A DNA stretch of 40,616 bases from Anaerolineales bacterium (GCA_016789175.1 JAEURK010000170.1:1-40616), one strand, 5' to 3'. Shown: positions 29,777 to 39,040, numbered from the stretch's first letter. A program made the numbers and translations. The notes: generated by a model from the letters alone, not told the origin.

Positions 29777-30970
29777 ATGCGTTACACTTCGCCCATGCAC
29801 CGTCTCCTCCTCCACAACGCTCAGGTTCTCACCCCGCTCACAGCCTGGCCGATCGGTTGGGTTCTCACCGAAGGTCGTCGGATCCGCTTGATGGGGCAGG
29901 GCATCCCGCCCGTGTTCGGCGCGGGATACGTGTCGCAAGCCATCGATGCTCGCGGCCTGACGCTCGCCCCAGGGTTTATCGACGTGCATGTCCACGGCGC
30001 TGTAGGCCATGAGGTGATGGATGCCGACCCCGCGGGCCTTCGCGCGATGGCGCGTTTCTTTGCTCAGCACGGGGTAACGGCCTTTTTGCCGACGACCTGG
30101 ACGGCCACGGGTGGCGCTATCCTGAACGCGTTGCGGGTCGTGGCTGAATGCCTTGGGCCAACCGCGGATGGGGCCACGATCCTGGGCGCCCACATCGAGG
30201 GCCCTTACCTCAACGTCAGCAAGTGCGGGGCCCAGGATCCACGTTTGATCCGACCGGCTGACCCGGCGGAAGCCCAGCCGATCCTGGACACGGGTCTGGT
30301 GCGGCTGCTGGCGCTGGCGCCCGAGGTCGTTGGCAACGGCTGGCTGATCGACGCCTGCGTGCAGCGCGGCATCACGGTCTCGGCCGCCCACACCGCCGCC
30401 ACCTACGACGACATGGTCGTGGCCGTTGCCCGTGGACTGCGCCAGACGACGCACACCTTTAACGCAATGACGCCGCTCGGTCATCGCGAACCCGGCGTCG
30501 TCGGCGCGGCGCTGGCCTTGCCCGACCTGACCTGTGAGTTGATCGCGGACAACATTCACGTTCACCCGGCCGCGATGCGGGTGCTGGTGCAGGCCAAAGG
30601 CGTCGAGCGGGTCATCCTGATCAGCGACGCCATCCGCGGCGCCGGCATGCCGGATGGCGAATACGAGATCGATACGCGCGTCGTGCACGTCCGCGACGGC
30701 GCCGTGCGGCTGCCCGACGGCACGTTGGCTGGCAGCATCCTGACGCTGGACCAGGCGCTCCGCAACGTCATGGCCGCAACCGGGCTCGCGCTCGATCAGG
30801 CCTGGCCGATGGCGAGCCTCAATGCCGCCCGCGCGATCGGTGTGGCTGCCTCAAAGGGCAGCCTCGAGATCGGCAAGGACGCCGACCTGGTGTTGCTCGA
30901 CGGCGATCTATCGGTGCGACTGACCATCGCTGAAGGGCGGGTGGTCTACGCGGCCGAGGGTGAGCCATGA
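29777..30970 (+). CDS. nagA: N-acetylglucosamine-6-phosphate deacetylase
   Basis: Removes acetate from GlcNAc-6-P to give glucosamine-6-P in the cytoplasm. Amidohydrolase signatures are the HxH of FIDVHVHGAVGHEVMDAD (about 71-88), TAFLPTTWTATGG, the metal Glu in AHIEGPYLNVSKCGAQDPR, the metal His of TVSAAHTAATYDDM, the catalytic HTFNAMTPLGHREPGVVG, and LISDAIRGAGMPDGEYEI. The end shows KDADLVLLDGDLSVRLT. ATG 29777 follows GGAGG with tight spacing of about 4 bases; ATG 29795 (MHRLLLHNAQV) fits the family N-terminus equally well and could be leaderless, given TACACT at 29783-29788. The length of 397 is normal. It overlaps the nucleotidyltransferase gene by four bases. Confidence 0.93.
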   Translation: MRYTSPMHRLLLHNAQVLTPLTAWPIGWVLTEGRRIRLMGQGIPPVFGAGYVSQAIDARGLTLAPGFIDVHVHGAVGHEVMDADPAGLRAMARFFAQHGVTAFLPTTWTATGGAILNALRVVAECLGPTADGATILGAHIEGPYLNVSKCGAQDPRLIRPADPAEAQPILDTGLVRLLALAPEVVGNGWLIDACVQRGITVSAAHTAATYDDMVVAVARGLRQTTHTFNAMTPLGHREPGVVGAALALPDLTCELIADNIHVHPAAMRVLVQAKGVERVILISDAIRGAGMPDGEYEIDTRVVHVRDGAVRLPDGTLAGSILTLDQALRNVMAATGLALDQAWPMASLNAARAIGVAASKGSLEIGKDADLVLLDGDLSVRLTIAEGRVVYAAEGEP

Positions 30971-31719
30971 TCTTCCCGACGGGCGTCGACGTCGTACTCG
31001 ACCGGCTGCATCGCGAGGCTGCCGCCATCCTGGGGGAGAACTTCGTCGGCCTGTACCTGTACGGTTCGCTGGCCACCGGCGGTTTCACACCCGAAACCAG
31101 CGACGTCGACTTCATCGTCGTGCTTCGCTCAGCGCTGTCGCCGGAAGAGGGCGTTGCGCTCGAGGAATTGCATCGTCGACTGCAGGTCGATTGTGGCAAG
31201 TGGGCCGCGAAGCTGGAGGGTGCTTATGTGCCGCTGGTTGATCTGCGTCGGCACATACCCGATGCCGGTCCATTCCTCGTCATCAATGAAGGCAAGATCT
31301 ACTGGGCCAGTCTGGGCACCGATTGGGTGATCCAGCGACACACGCTGCTCGCGCACCCGGTCAGCGTCGTCGGCCCACCGCTGGCCGGCCTGATCGACCC
31401 GGTGTCAGCGGACGACCTGCAGGCTGCTGTGCGCGGCAACTTCGGGGAGTGGTGGTTGCCGATGTTGGGCGAGGTGACCCTGCTCGAGCGCCACGACTAT
31501 CGCCAGTACGCCGTGCTGACAATGTGCCGAATCTTGAGGTTATTTCAAGCCGGTGAGATGGCTTCCAAGCCGGCCGCGGCCGAGTGGGCGTTGACCACAC
31601 AGGACGGGCGCTGGCATCCCCTCATCCGTTGGGCCCAGGCCTGGACCCCCGGTGCACCTGCTGCCCCCGTGGCTGACGTGAAGGCGCTGATCCGGGCGGT
31701 CGCGGGTGTAGTCGGGTAG
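30967..31719 (+). CDS. ANT-type nucleotidyltransferase (aminoglycoside adenylyltransferase-like)
   Basis: A 250-residue protein whose N-terminal half is a polymerase-beta-like nucleotidyltransferase: VGLYLYGSLATGGFTPETSDVDFIVVL (read as LYGSLATGG, about residues 29-37, then SDVDFIVV), with the GS motif and DxD metal Asps. The rest (AVLTMCRILRLFQAGEMASK) resembles the helical domain of ANT(3'')-like AadA proteins and DUF4111. It overlaps nagA by four bases (ATGA), so it is translationally coupled to an amino-sugar gene. It may modify an aminoglycoside or amino-sugar intermediate; resistance is possible but not shown. Confidence 0.8.
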   Translation: MIFPTGVDVVLDRLHREAAAILGENFVGLYLYGSLATGGFTPETSDVDFIVVLRSALSPEEGVALEELHRRLQVDCGKWAAKLEGAYVPLVDLRRHIPDAGPFLVINEGKIYWASLGTDWVIQRHTLLAHPVSVVGPPLAGLIDPVSADDLQAAVRGNFGEWWLPMLGEVTLLERHDYRQYAVLTMCRILRLFQAGEMASKPAAAEWALTTQDGRWHPLIRWAQAWTPGAPAAPVADVKALIRAVAGVVG

Positions 31720-31772
31720 CCGGATCGTCAGGGCGTCGGAGAATCGACGAACCGACTACCTGACTACTAGAC
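31706..31772. repeat. GTAGTCGGG word-repeat spacer
   Basis: GTAGTCGG (about 31708-31715) is complementary to CCGACTAC (about 31752-31759). The words match those at 25597 and 26784. It lies over the convergent 3' ends of the nucleotidyltransferase and the DprE1-like gene and contains the 3' tails of both. Confidence 0.5.
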
Positions 31773-33167
31773 TAACAACCGCCGATACAGGTCGGATTGC
31801 AGAAGGTTTTCGGGGTCGCACTGTGCCTTGAGCGCCTGGAATTTAGCCAGGGTCTCCTCGCCAAGGTAGCGGCGGGCGCGACCGGGTGTGAGCGTGCTGT
31901 CCTTGGCGAAGTAAAACCGCCCACCGGCTTCGAGCGCGATATCGCTCATCTCCTCGCACAGCTTCTGAAGCCTGGCCGCGTTGGTCACCTTGAAGTCCAT
32001 GGCGAACGAGTAACCGTCCACGGCATGCGTGAACAGGAACCTGTCCGGGCGATGGCGCTTGGTGACGCCCAGGAAGGGCGGCATCCCGCGTCTTTGCGCC
32101 AGACGCAGCATCTCGAGGTAGGCATCGGTGGCCGTCGCGAGCGGGATAAAGGTCTGGTATTGGATCAGGCCTGAGCGCCCATACGACTTCTCCCAATTCG
32201 GCACGTAATCCAGCAGGTAGTTGAACTCAACCAGCGACTGGCGGTAGATCTTGCGCTGCTCCAGAGTGGCCGAGAACACGTACTTCGCGGTGTTGATCAG
32301 GCGCGTCCCGACGTTGTTCATGAACGGCGTCATGAACATCCACAACGTGGACTTTGGCACCAGGCCAAAGAAGGTATCGGGCAGCACCTGCTTGTCGAGG
32401 CGCAGGGTCTCGGCCGCGTTGGGGGCGTCGTGAACGTAATTGGCACCGTGGATCTGGCCGCGCCCATTGTGGTCGAGCGTGTCGACCCACCCGACGATGT
32501 AGTCGAACTCGTGCTTGCGCTCGTCGAGGTCGCGCATCATCTCGCCAAGATGCGTCATCGCCCAGGCGTGCACGTCGACCAGGCCGGTGTGCAGTTTCTT
32601 GAGCTTGAGCGTCACCGATGTGAACACACCCAACAATCCGGCGGTGCTGATCAAGGCGTAGAACAGCTCGCTGTTTTCGGTCGGCGTGCAGGTGACCTGC
32701 TCACCGTTCGGGAGCAGGGCCGTGAACTCCAGCACGTGTTCGCCGAGCGTGCCGGCCTTGGTGTTGTTTTTGCCGTGGATGTTGTGCGCCAGCGCGCCGC
32801 CGATCGTGGGGAACATCGTGCCCGATGTCACCGGCGGCCAGTAGCCGTCCTCGAGCACATGCTGCCAGATCTGCGCGATCGTCACGCCCGGCTCGACCTT
32901 GATTACGCCGGTGGCCGGGTTCCAGTTCAGGATCCGGTTCATGCGCTGGAGGTCGAGCACGACCTGGCCCGAGTTCGTGGCGGCATCTCCGTAGCTGCGC
33001 CCGGCCCCGCGCAGGGCCACCGAAAGGCCGGCGCGGCGCGCCAGTGCGAAGACTTCCTCGATCTGCGCCACCTGGTTCGGCCGGTATACATAGGCGACAG
33101 TGTGGCGCGAATGCCCGTAGTTCTCGACCTTATCGAGACGTTCGAGCGGCAATTGCGAAACAGACAT
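31767..33167 (-). CDS. DprE1-like FAD-binding oxidoreductase
   Basis: A 466-residue FAD-linked oxidase of the VAO type. ATG 33167 (MSVSQLPLERLD) follows GAGG; a TTG two codons upstream is less likely. The FAD region shows VALRGAGRSYGDAATNSG (about 53-70), the DprE1-type GRSYGD signature, VEPGVTIAQIWQHVL and TIGGALAHNIHGKNNTKAG. The C-terminal half includes the substrate domain LQYQTFIPLATATDAYLEML and ends in a D-arabinono-lactone-oxidase-like tail. DprE1 oxidises decaprenylphosphoryl-ribose in arabinan synthesis, paired with a reductase DprE2. The next gene upstream (SDR at 33223) fits DprE2, separated by 55 bp. In a Chloroflexota-like genome the polyprenol substrate is inferred only. Confidence 0.82.
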   Translation of the reverse strand: MSVSQLPLERLDKVENYGHSRHTVAYVYRPNQVAQIEEVFALARRAGLSVALRGAGRSYGDAATNSGQVVLDLQRMNRILNWNPATGVIKVEPGVTIAQIWQHVLEDGYWPPVTSGTMFPTIGGALAHNIHGKNNTKAGTLGEHVLEFTALLPNGEQVTCTPTENSELFYALISTAGLLGVFTSVTLKLKKLHTGLVDVHAWAMTHLGEMMRDLDERKHEFDYIVGWVDTLDHNGRGQIHGANYVHDAPNAAETLRLDKQVLPDTFFGLVPKSTLWMFMTPFMNNVGTRLINTAKYVFSATLEQRKIYRQSLVEFNYLLDYVPNWEKSYGRSGLIQYQTFIPLATATDAYLEMLRLAQRRGMPPFLGVTKRHRPDRFLFTHAVDGYSFAMDFKVTNAARLQKLCEEMSDIALEAGGRFYFAKDSTLTPGRARRYLGEETLAKFQALKAQCDPENLLQSDLYRRLLV

Positions 33168-33222
33168 GTCCAACTACCTCGTTGACGAGCGGAGCGCGTG
33201 CACGGACCCGAGCGCCCCGAAA

Positions 33223-33960
33223 TCAGATCTTCAAGCGCCGGAAAAGAAACGATGGGATGTGGCGGATGACGTTCATCAGCAGTCCCCAGCGCTCCGGGGT
33301 GTAAGCCACCTGGGCCCGGCGATGGATCGCCTTGACGATGTCTTGGGCGGCCTGCTCGGGCGAGATCACCCAGAACGTTTTGGGCGCGTTCTTGAGCATG
33401 TCGGTCTGAACGAAGCCCGGCTTGACGGTCAGGACGTGCACGCCCTTCTTGGTCAGCCGATTGCGGAGGGCCTCGAGGAACGTGCTCAATGCCGCCTTGG
33501 TCGTGTTGTAGCCGGGCGCGCCGACCCGGCCGCGGTCGCCGGCCACCGACGAGATGCCGACAATGTGGCCCCGCCCCGTCCGGCCGAACGTCAGGGCGAC
33601 CGGGTTGAGCCAGGCCATGGCCCCCAACAGGTTGATCTCGACCATGCGCTTATCGGCGCCGAAGTCGTATTCCTCGGGCCCGACCGGCAGCAGGACGCCG
33701 GCGTTGTAGACCACGATGTCGACCCGGCCGAAGTCCTGCAGGATCTGCTGCCAGAGCACCGGCGCCTCGTCGTATTCGGCGACGTCGTGGGCGTAGCAGC
33801 GGGTCTCGACGGCGCTCAGTTCCTGCGCCAGCTTTTCCAAAAGGTCTTTGCGGCGCGCCACGAGCGCCAGCCGCAATCCGTTGCGTGCGAACTCGCGCGC
33901 CAGCGCGGCGCCGATGCCGGAGGAGGCTCCGATGATGAGGGCAGTGGGGGGGAGGTTCAT
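33223..33960 (-). CDS. Short-chain dehydrogenase (DprE2-like)
   Basis: A 245-residue SDR. The NAD(P) loop is ALIIGASSGIGAALAREFAR (about 7-26), NAGVLLP (about 86-92) gives the NNAG-type motif, and the active site is GISSVAGDRG (Ser) with YNTTKAAL (Tyr and Lys). The C-terminal GFVQTDMLKNAPK is typical. Order and strand next to the DprE1-like gene match the DprE1-DprE2 pair, in which the SDR reduces the keto intermediate. A long C-terminal hydrophobic/basic tail (HIPSFLFRRLKI) resembles DprE2. A generic SDR role cannot be excluded. Confidence 0.85.
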   Translation of the reverse strand: MNLPPTALIIGASSGIGAALAREFARNGLRLALVARRKDLLEKLAQELSAVETRCYAHDVAEYDEAPVLWQQILQDFGRVDIVVYNAGVLLPVGPEEYDFGADKRMVEINLLGAMAWLNPVALTFGRTGRGHIVGISSVAGDRGRVGAPGYNTTKAALSTFLEALRNRLTKKGVHVLTVKPGFVQTDMLKNAPKTFWVISPEQAAQDIVKAIHRRAQVAYTPERWGLLMNVIRHIPSFLFRRLKI

Positions 33961-34027
33961 GATGATTGTTGAGTGTTGATCGTTGATTGTTGATGAGTTA
34001 CTCCATCCGCAATCAACAATCCGTAAT
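33961..34027. repeat. GATTGTTGAT word-repeat hairpin
   Basis: GATTGTTGAT (33985-33994) is the exact complement of ATCAACAATC (34012-34021), within a run of TTGAT/GTTGATTG words. It lies between the DprE2-like and homoserine dehydrogenase genes and shares its vocabulary with 19256 and 24691. Confidence 0.7.
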
Positions 34028-34030
34028 GTC

Positions 34031-35041
34031 TCAAGACCTGCTAATGGTGACGAAATCGGCCAAAGGCCCGTAGGCCGTGGTGTACGCGTCTGCGCCGCCC
34101 TCGCTCAGGTTGAGGCGATAGAGCGTGTCTGTCTCAAAGATCGCGAGCGAGTCGGAGCCGTTGACGTTGGCCAGCGGATCGCCCGATTCGAGCTGTTGCG
34201 GCCCGACACTGACGGTAACCGTGCCGGCGGCGTCCTTCTCGGCCTGGCACACGAGCTTGTAGGGTCGCCCGGCCGCGCGGGCGGCCTGGATCTGCGCCTG
34301 GGTGAGCGCCGTGATGCCCACCGGCTTGACGTCGGCGGGCTTGACCGGCACGTCCATCAGCACAGTCGCGATGGCCGCGACCTTGACGGCGGCGTCCCAG
34401 CCGTCGACGTCGAAGCTGGGATCGGTCTCGGCGATGCCAAGATCCTGAGCTTTCTTGACCGCGGCCTCATAACTCAGGCCGTGTTCCATCTCGGTTAGAA
34501 TCAGGTTGGTCGTCGAGTTCAGAATACCCCGGAAGCGCTTGAGGTTGCAGGCGGGCAGGGCTTCACGGAACAGTGAGAAGATCGGCGCGCCGCCCATAAC
34601 GGCCGCCTCAAACAGGAAACGCACACCCTGCGACTCGGCCAGCTGGCGGAGCTCGTGATACCCATGCACGACCGGGCCCTTGTTGGCTGTGATGACGTGG
34701 ATGCCCCGCCCGAGCGCCGCCCGGCAGTAATCCAGGGCCGGCTGGCCGGTGTGCGGGTTCATGGACGAGTTTTCGAAGAGCACATCCGGTCGCGCGGCGG
34801 TCAACCAGGCGTCCAGGGTGTCGACGGCCTGGTCGGAGGCCGTCTGGGGATCGGCCAGGGCTGCCTCCAGCCCGAACCCGTTCTCGTTGACCAGCCAACC
34901 GAGCCGGCGGCTGGCGATGCCGGTGAGCACAAAGGTGATCCCGTAGCGGGCCTGTAACTCGGCCTGCTTTTCGCCGAGTAATTTGACCAGGTTCCGACCG
35001 ACGTTCCCAAATCCCAACAAGGCAAGACGATAGTGGGTCAT
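34031..35041 (-). CDS. hom: Homoserine dehydrogenase
   Basis: Reduces aspartate semialdehyde to homoserine in Thr/Met synthesis. A 336-residue single-chain enzyme without a C-terminal ACT domain, hence the short type. The NAD loop is ALLGFGNVGRNLVKLLG (about 7-23). The active region is VITANKGPVVHGYHELRQL (conserved Lys in ANKGP, about 117-135), FEAAVMGGAPIFSLFREAL and RGILNSTTNLILTEME, followed by QDLGIAETDPSFDVDGWDAA, which is the substrate loop. The family norm is about 330-440. Start at the ATG complementary to 35039-35041 preceded by CGGAGAT. The gene is divergent from pckG. Confidence 0.92.
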   Translation of the reverse strand: MTHYRLALLGFGNVGRNLVKLLGEKQAELQARYGITFVLTGIASRRLGWLVNENGFGLEAALADPQTASDQAVDTLDAWLTAARPDVLFENSSMNPHTGQPALDYCRAALGRGIHVITANKGPVVHGYHELRQLAESQGVRFLFEAAVMGGAPIFSLFREALPACNLKRFRGILNSTTNLILTEMEHGLSYEAAVKKAQDLGIAETDPSFDVDGWDAAVKVAAIATVLMDVPVKPADVKPVGITALTQAQIQAARAAGRPYKLVCQAEKDAAGTVTVSVGPQQLESGDPLANVNGSDSLAIFETDTLYRLNLSEGGADAYTTAYGPLADFVTISRS

Positions 35042-35186
35042 CCCAGATCTCCGTGCGATATCCGTGCCAGATTGCGGAGCCCCTGGATTATCATGGAAGT
35101 ATTCGGGCTGGACAAGCGCGAAACATCATGTCAAGCTGAACCGGCTGCCGGCCCACAGAGCGCGTCACCTTAAAGGGGGGAGTCTG

Positions 35187-35228
35187 GTGATTTTGGGCGA
35201 CTTTTGCCCACTTTGTGACGAAAATCAC
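35187..35228. promoter_or_regulatory. Nested inverted repeat between hom and pckG
   Basis: GTGATTTT (35187-35194) is complementary to AAAATCAC (35221-35228), and GGGC (35195-35198) to GCCC (35206-35209). It may be an operator or RNA hairpin upstream of pckG. The 311-bp gap 35042-35352 shows no other gene; the GTP-PEPCK ribosome site AAGGAG lies at 35339-35344. Confidence 0.45.
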
Positions 35229-35352
35229 TAGGTCGCTTTCTGTGCTGACGGTATCAAAGATGTAGCGCACACACCCAAGCCGCTTCAGCGAGCCCCGTGC
35301 TTTACCTCGGTTCGCGCTGCTCATCTGCGACACTCGTTCAAGGAGCTTTGTC

Positions 35353-37239
35353 ATGCCTCAGGAATATCTACGTGCCCAGGGTCGTGAGGCCCTTCAATTG
35401 AAGGCCGTGCCGGCCTGGGTCAAAAACGCGGAGTTGGTCCGCTGGGTAGGTGAGATGGCGGCCCTCTGCAAACCTGACGAGGTGGTCTGGTGCGACGGCT
35501 CGCAGGCTGAGTACGATCGCCTGTGCGAGGAGATGGTGTCCGCAGGCACCTTCATCCGCCTGAACGCCGAGAAGCGCCCCGGCAGCTTCCTGAGCCGCTC
35601 GGATCCGAGTGACGTCGCTCGGGTCGAGGACCGCACCTTCATCTGTTCGCTCAACAAGAACGACGCCGGCCCGACCAACAACTGGATGCACCCGCGGCAG
35701 ATGAAGGATACGCTTCTGCCGCTCTTTGACGGCTGCATGAAGGGCCGCCCGATGTACGTCATCCCGTTCAGCATGGGCCCGATCGGCTCGCCGATCGCGC
35801 ACATCGGCGTCGAACTGAGCGACTCGCCCTACGTCGTGGTCAATATGCGCATCATGACCCGCATGGGCAAGGCCGTGGTCGATCAACTCGGCGATGGCGA
35901 GTTCGTGCACTGTCTGCACTCGGTCGGCGCGCCGCTCGCTGCCGGCCAGCAAGACGTTGTTTGGCCGTGCAACAAAGACACCAAGTACATCGTGCACTTC
36001 CCCGAGGAGCGCATGATCTGGTCGTACGGCTCGGGCTACGGCGGCAACGCGCTGCTGGGCAAGAAATGCTTCGCGCTACGTATCGCCTCGGTGCTGGCTC
36101 GCGATGAGGGCTGGCTGGCCGAGCACATGCTCATCCTGGGCGTCAAGGACCCGACCGGCCAGAAGACCTATGTGGCCGCGGCCTTCCCGAGCGCCTGCGG
36201 CAAGACGAACTTTGCGATGCTCATCCCGCCCCAGGCCTTCCGCGAGGACGGTTGGGAGGTGACCACGGTCGGCGATGACATCGCCTGGATCAAGACCGGA
36301 GCCGACGGCCGCCTGTACGCGATCAACCCCGAGGCCGGTTTCTTCGGCGTCGCGCCGGGCACGAGCGAGAAGTCGAACCCGAACGCCATGGCGTCGATCA
36401 CCAAGAACACGATCTTCACCAACGTCGGCCTGACCGACGACGGCGATGTGTGGTGGGAGGGCATGACCAAGACCCCGCCCGCGCACCTGATCGATTGGAC
36501 CGGCCAGGAGTGGACCCCGGATTGCGGACGCAAAGCGGCGCATCCGAACGCGCGCTTCACGGCACCGGTCGATCAATGCCCGGTCGTGGATTCTGAATAC
36601 GATAACCCCAAGGGCGTGCCGATCGCGGCCTTCATCTTTGGCGGCCGTCGCAGCGACGTGGTGCCGCTGGTCTACCAGGCGTACAACTGGACCTACGGCG
36701 TGTATCTGGCCGCGACCATGGGCTCGGAGATGACCGCCGCCGCCGCCGGCACGATCGGGCAGGTGCGCCGCGACCCGTTCGCCATGTTGCCCTTCTGCGG
36801 CTACCACATGGCCGACTACTTCAACCACTGGTTGCAGTTCGGGCGCAACATCCCGAACCCGCCCCGGATCTTCAACGTCAACTGGTTCCGCAAGGACAAG
36901 GACGGCAATTTCCTGTGGCCGGGCTTCGGCGACAACATGCGCGTGCTCAAGTGGATCGTCGAGCGCGTCAACGGCCGCGCTCGCTCGACCGAGAGCCCGC
37001 TCGGCCGTATGCCCCGCTACCAGGACCTCGACTGGCGCGGCATGGACGGTTTCGACGAGAGCAAGTTCCGCCAGCTCATGGAGGTGGATCGCAACTTGTG
37101 GCACCAGGAAGTGGCCTCGCACGATGAGCTGTTTGCCAAGCTGTACGACAAGCTTCCGAAGGAAATGATCTTCCTCCGCGAGCTGATCCTCTCCTCCCTG
37201 TGGCGCTCGCCCGAACACTGGGCGCTGGCGCAGGAATAG
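35353..37239 (+). CDS. pckG: Phosphoenolpyruvate carboxykinase (GTP)
   Basis: Converts oxaloacetate and GTP to phosphoenolpyruvate, CO2 and GDP: gluconeogenesis or, in reverse, anaplerosis. The 628-residue length matches the GTP class (about 590-640), not the shorter ATP class. The kinase-1a P-loop is [13 protein letters not shown] (about 279-291), the kinase-2 region is [14 protein letters not shown], and a third motif is [16 protein letters not shown]. Substrate residues are in [15 protein letters not shown], and GTP-class hallmarks are [19 protein letters not shown] and [22 protein letters not shown] precedes ATG 35353. Confidence 0.97.
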   Translation: MPQEYLRAQGREALQLKAVPAWVKNAELVRWVGEMAALCKPDEVVWCDGSQAEYDRLCEEMVSAGTFIRLNAEKRPGSFLSRSDPSDVARVEDRTFICSLNKNDAGPTNNWMHPRQMKDTLLPLFDGCMKGRPMYVIPFSMGPIGSPIAHIGVELSDSPYVVVNMRIMTRMGKAVVDQLGDGEFVHCLHSVGAPLAAGQQDVVWPCNKDTKYIVHFPEERMIWSYGSGYGGNALLGKKCFALRIASVLARDEGWLAEHMLILGVKDPTGQKTYVAAAFPSACGKTNFAMLIPPQAFREDGWEVTTVGDDIAWIKTGADGRLYAINPEAGFFGVAPGTSEKSNPNAMASITKNTIFTNVGLTDDGDVWWEGMTKTPPAHLIDWTGQEWTPDCGRKAAHPNARFTAPVDQCPVVDSEYDNPKGVPIAAFIFGGRRSDVVPLVYQAYNWTYGVYLAATMGSEMTAAAAGTIGQVRRDPFAMLPFCGYHMADYFNHWLQFGRNIPNPPRIFNVNWFRKDKDGNFLWPGFGDNMRVLKWIVERVNGRARSTESPLGRMPRYQDLDWRGMDGFDESKFRQLMEVDRNLWHQEVASHDELFAKLYDKLPKEMIFLRELILSSLWRSPEHWALAQE

Positions 37240-37249
37240 GCCTCAGGCT

Positions 37250-37293
37250 TGAAGCGTCAGGCGTCAGTCGGTTTCCCGATTGACGCCTGACGC
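37250..37293 (+). terminator. 18-bp hairpin of GCGTCAGGCGTCA words after pckG
   Basis: GCGTCAGGCGTCAGTCGG pairs with CCGATTGACGCCTGACGC around TTTC with one wobble. The flanks keep repeating related words (CTTGAAGCGTCAGG, GATGCCTGAAG). No T-run; probably a 3' stabilising or termination hairpin of pckG and another word-built spacer. Confidence 0.65.
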
Positions 37294-37323
37294 CGTTCAC
37301 CCGATGCCTGAAGTCTGAACCCC

Positions 37324-38976
37324 ATGGACATGATCGTCGCTTTTCTCAAGGAACAACCGCTGCTCCTGCTTTTCCTGGTGGCAGCCATCGGCTATCCGCT
37401 GGGTCTGATCCGGGTCGCCGGCAGCAGCCTGGGCGTGTCGGCCGTGCTGTTCGTCGGCCTCGCCTTCGGCGCGCTCGACCCCGACCTGCGCGTCCCACCC
37501 GTCATTTATGAACTCGGGCTGATGCTGTTCGTCTACAACATCGGCTTGAGCAGCGGCCCCGGCTTCTTCCGGGCTTTTCGCAGCGGTGGGCTGCGCTACA
37601 ACCTGCTCGTCGGCGGGATGTTGCTCTTCGCGGCCACGCTGGCCGTGATCCTCAGCCTCGGCTTCAACCTGCCGGCGGCCGAAGTGGCCGGGTTGTTTGC
37701 CGGCGGCCTCACCAATACCCCGGCGCTGGCCGGCGTGGTCGAGGCCCTCAAGCTCAACGGCGCCTCTGAGGCGATTCAGTCACAGCCCGTCGTTGGTTAC
37801 TCGATCGCCTATCCGATGGGCGTGCTTGGCGTGATCCTGGTTATCCAGGTGTTGATGCGCGTTTTCAAGGTCGACTATGGCCGCGAGGCCCGCCAGCTCA
37901 AAGAGATGGGCGGCAGTGCCGAGGATATCGTCAACGTCACCCTGCGCGTCACGCGCGGCGACATCGCCGGTGTGTCGGTCGGTGAGTTGGTCAAGGGCAA
38001 GGAATGGCATGCCCTCTTCAGCCGCCTGCAACGCGGCGACGAGGAGATCCTGGTGAAGGCCGGGACGACGCTCCTGGCCGGAGACCTGATCAGCGTGATC
38101 GGCACCGAGGGCGACATCCAGCCGGTCGTGGCCTTTCTGGGTGAGCGCGCGAACGACGTAACCCTGGGCGAGGATCGCGGCACGTACGATTATCGCCGGG
38201 TCTTCGTCTCCAATCACCAGCTCTTCGGCCGCCGCCTGAGCGAACTGACCATCACCGAACGCCTCGGCGCGCTGGTGACCCGTGTGCGTCGCGGCGACCT
38301 CGACCTGCTGGCCACGGCCAACACCGTGCTCGAACCCGGCGACCGCGTGCGCGTCGTCGCGCCGCGCGATCGCATGCGCGAGGTCAGCAAATTCTTCGGG
38401 GACTCGTACAAGGCCCTGAGCGAGATCGATATCCTCTCCTTCAGCCTCGGCCTGGTGATCGGCGTGCTGCTCGGCCAGATCCCGGTGCCGCTCCCCGGCG
38501 GCGGCGTGTTCCGCCTTGGCAATGCCGGCGGCCCGCTGGTGGTCGCGATCATCCTCGGCTGGCGCGAGCGCACCGGCCCGTTGGTGTGGACCATCCCCTA
38601 CAGCGCCAACCTGACTCTGCGCCAGATCGGCATCGTCATGTTCCTGGCCGGGGTCGGCACCCGCTCGGGTTACGCATTCTTCCAAACCCTTGCGGGATCA
38701 AATGGGCTGCCGCTCTTCCTGGGTGGTTTGTTGATCACCTGTGGCACGGCGACCGTGGCCCTGATCATCGGCCACAAGGTCATGAAGATCCCGTTCAGCC
38801 TGTTGATCGGGATGGTGTCCGGGATGCAGACTCAGCCGGCCTTGCTGACGTTCTCGGCTCAGCAAACCGGCAATGAGGTGCCGAACATGGGCTACGCTTC
38901 GGTCTACCCGGTAGCGATGGTGCTCAAGATCGTTCTGGCCCAGGTGATTCTTGTGGTGTTGGGCGGCGGGGTGTAG
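37324..38976 (+). CDS. Aspartate:alanine exchanger-family transporter (YidE/YbjL type)
   Basis: A 550-residue integral membrane protein with two hydrophobic Asp-Al_Ex domains separated by two soluble RCK_C (TrkA-C) domains. The first membrane domain (about 1-180) starts LLLLFLVAAIGYPLGLIRV and includes GLFAGGLTNTPALAGVVEAL, the family's small-residue motif, seen again in the second domain as GMVSGMQTQPALLTF. The RCK_C segments (about 200-365) show VTLRVTRGDIAGVSVGEL, TTLLAGDLISVIGTEG and FVSNHQLFGRRLSELTITE. The family includes aspartate:alanine antiporters, but many members are uncharacterised and the RCK_C domains suggest nucleotide or ligand control. It follows pckG by 84 bp on the same strand, so both may belong to C4/pyruvate metabolism. 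Confidence 0.88.
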   Translation: MDMIVAFLKEQPLLLLFLVAAIGYPLGLIRVAGSSLGVSAVLFVGLAFGALDPDLRVPPVIYELGLMLFVYNIGLSSGPGFFRAFRSGGLRYNLLVGGMLLFAATLAVILSLGFNLPAAEVAGLFAGGLTNTPALAGVVEALKLNGASEAIQSQPVVGYSIAYPMGVLGVILVIQVLMRVFKVDYGREARQLKEMGGSAEDIVNVTLRVTRGDIAGVSVGELVKGKEWHALFSRLQRGDEEILVKAGTTLLAGDLISVIGTEGDIQPVVAFLGERANDVTLGEDRGTYDYRRVFVSNHQLFGRRLSELTITERLGALVTRVRRGDLDLLATANTVLEPGDRVRVVAPRDRMREVSKFFGDSYKALSEIDILSFSLGLVIGVLLGQIPVPLPGGGVFRLGNAGGPLVVAIILGWRERTGPLVWTIPYSANLTLRQIGIVMFLAGVGTRSGYAFFQTLAGSNGLPLFLGGLLITCGTATVALIIGHKVMKIPFSLLIGMVSGMQTQPALLTFSAQQTGNEVPNMGYASVYPVAMVLKIVLAQVILVVLGGGV

Positions 38977-39008
38977 GTCGACCTCGGCTGAGCCAGTCCG
39001 CCGAGCAC

Positions 39009-39040
39009 GAAGCCCAGAGTCGCGCGCGACCCTGGGCTTC
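39009..39040 (+). terminator. Terminator-like hairpin after the transporter gene
   Basis: GAAGCCCAG (39009-39017) pairs with CTGGGCTTC (39032-39040), enclosing the palindrome GTCGCGCGCGAC. The right half is repeated downstream. No strong T-run follows. Confidence 0.6.

Noticed and set aside
29773..29795. Leaderless start for nagA at 29795
   Set aside because: TACACT at 29783-29788 fits, but no -35 is present and GGAGG precedes ATG 29777; kept only as an alternative.
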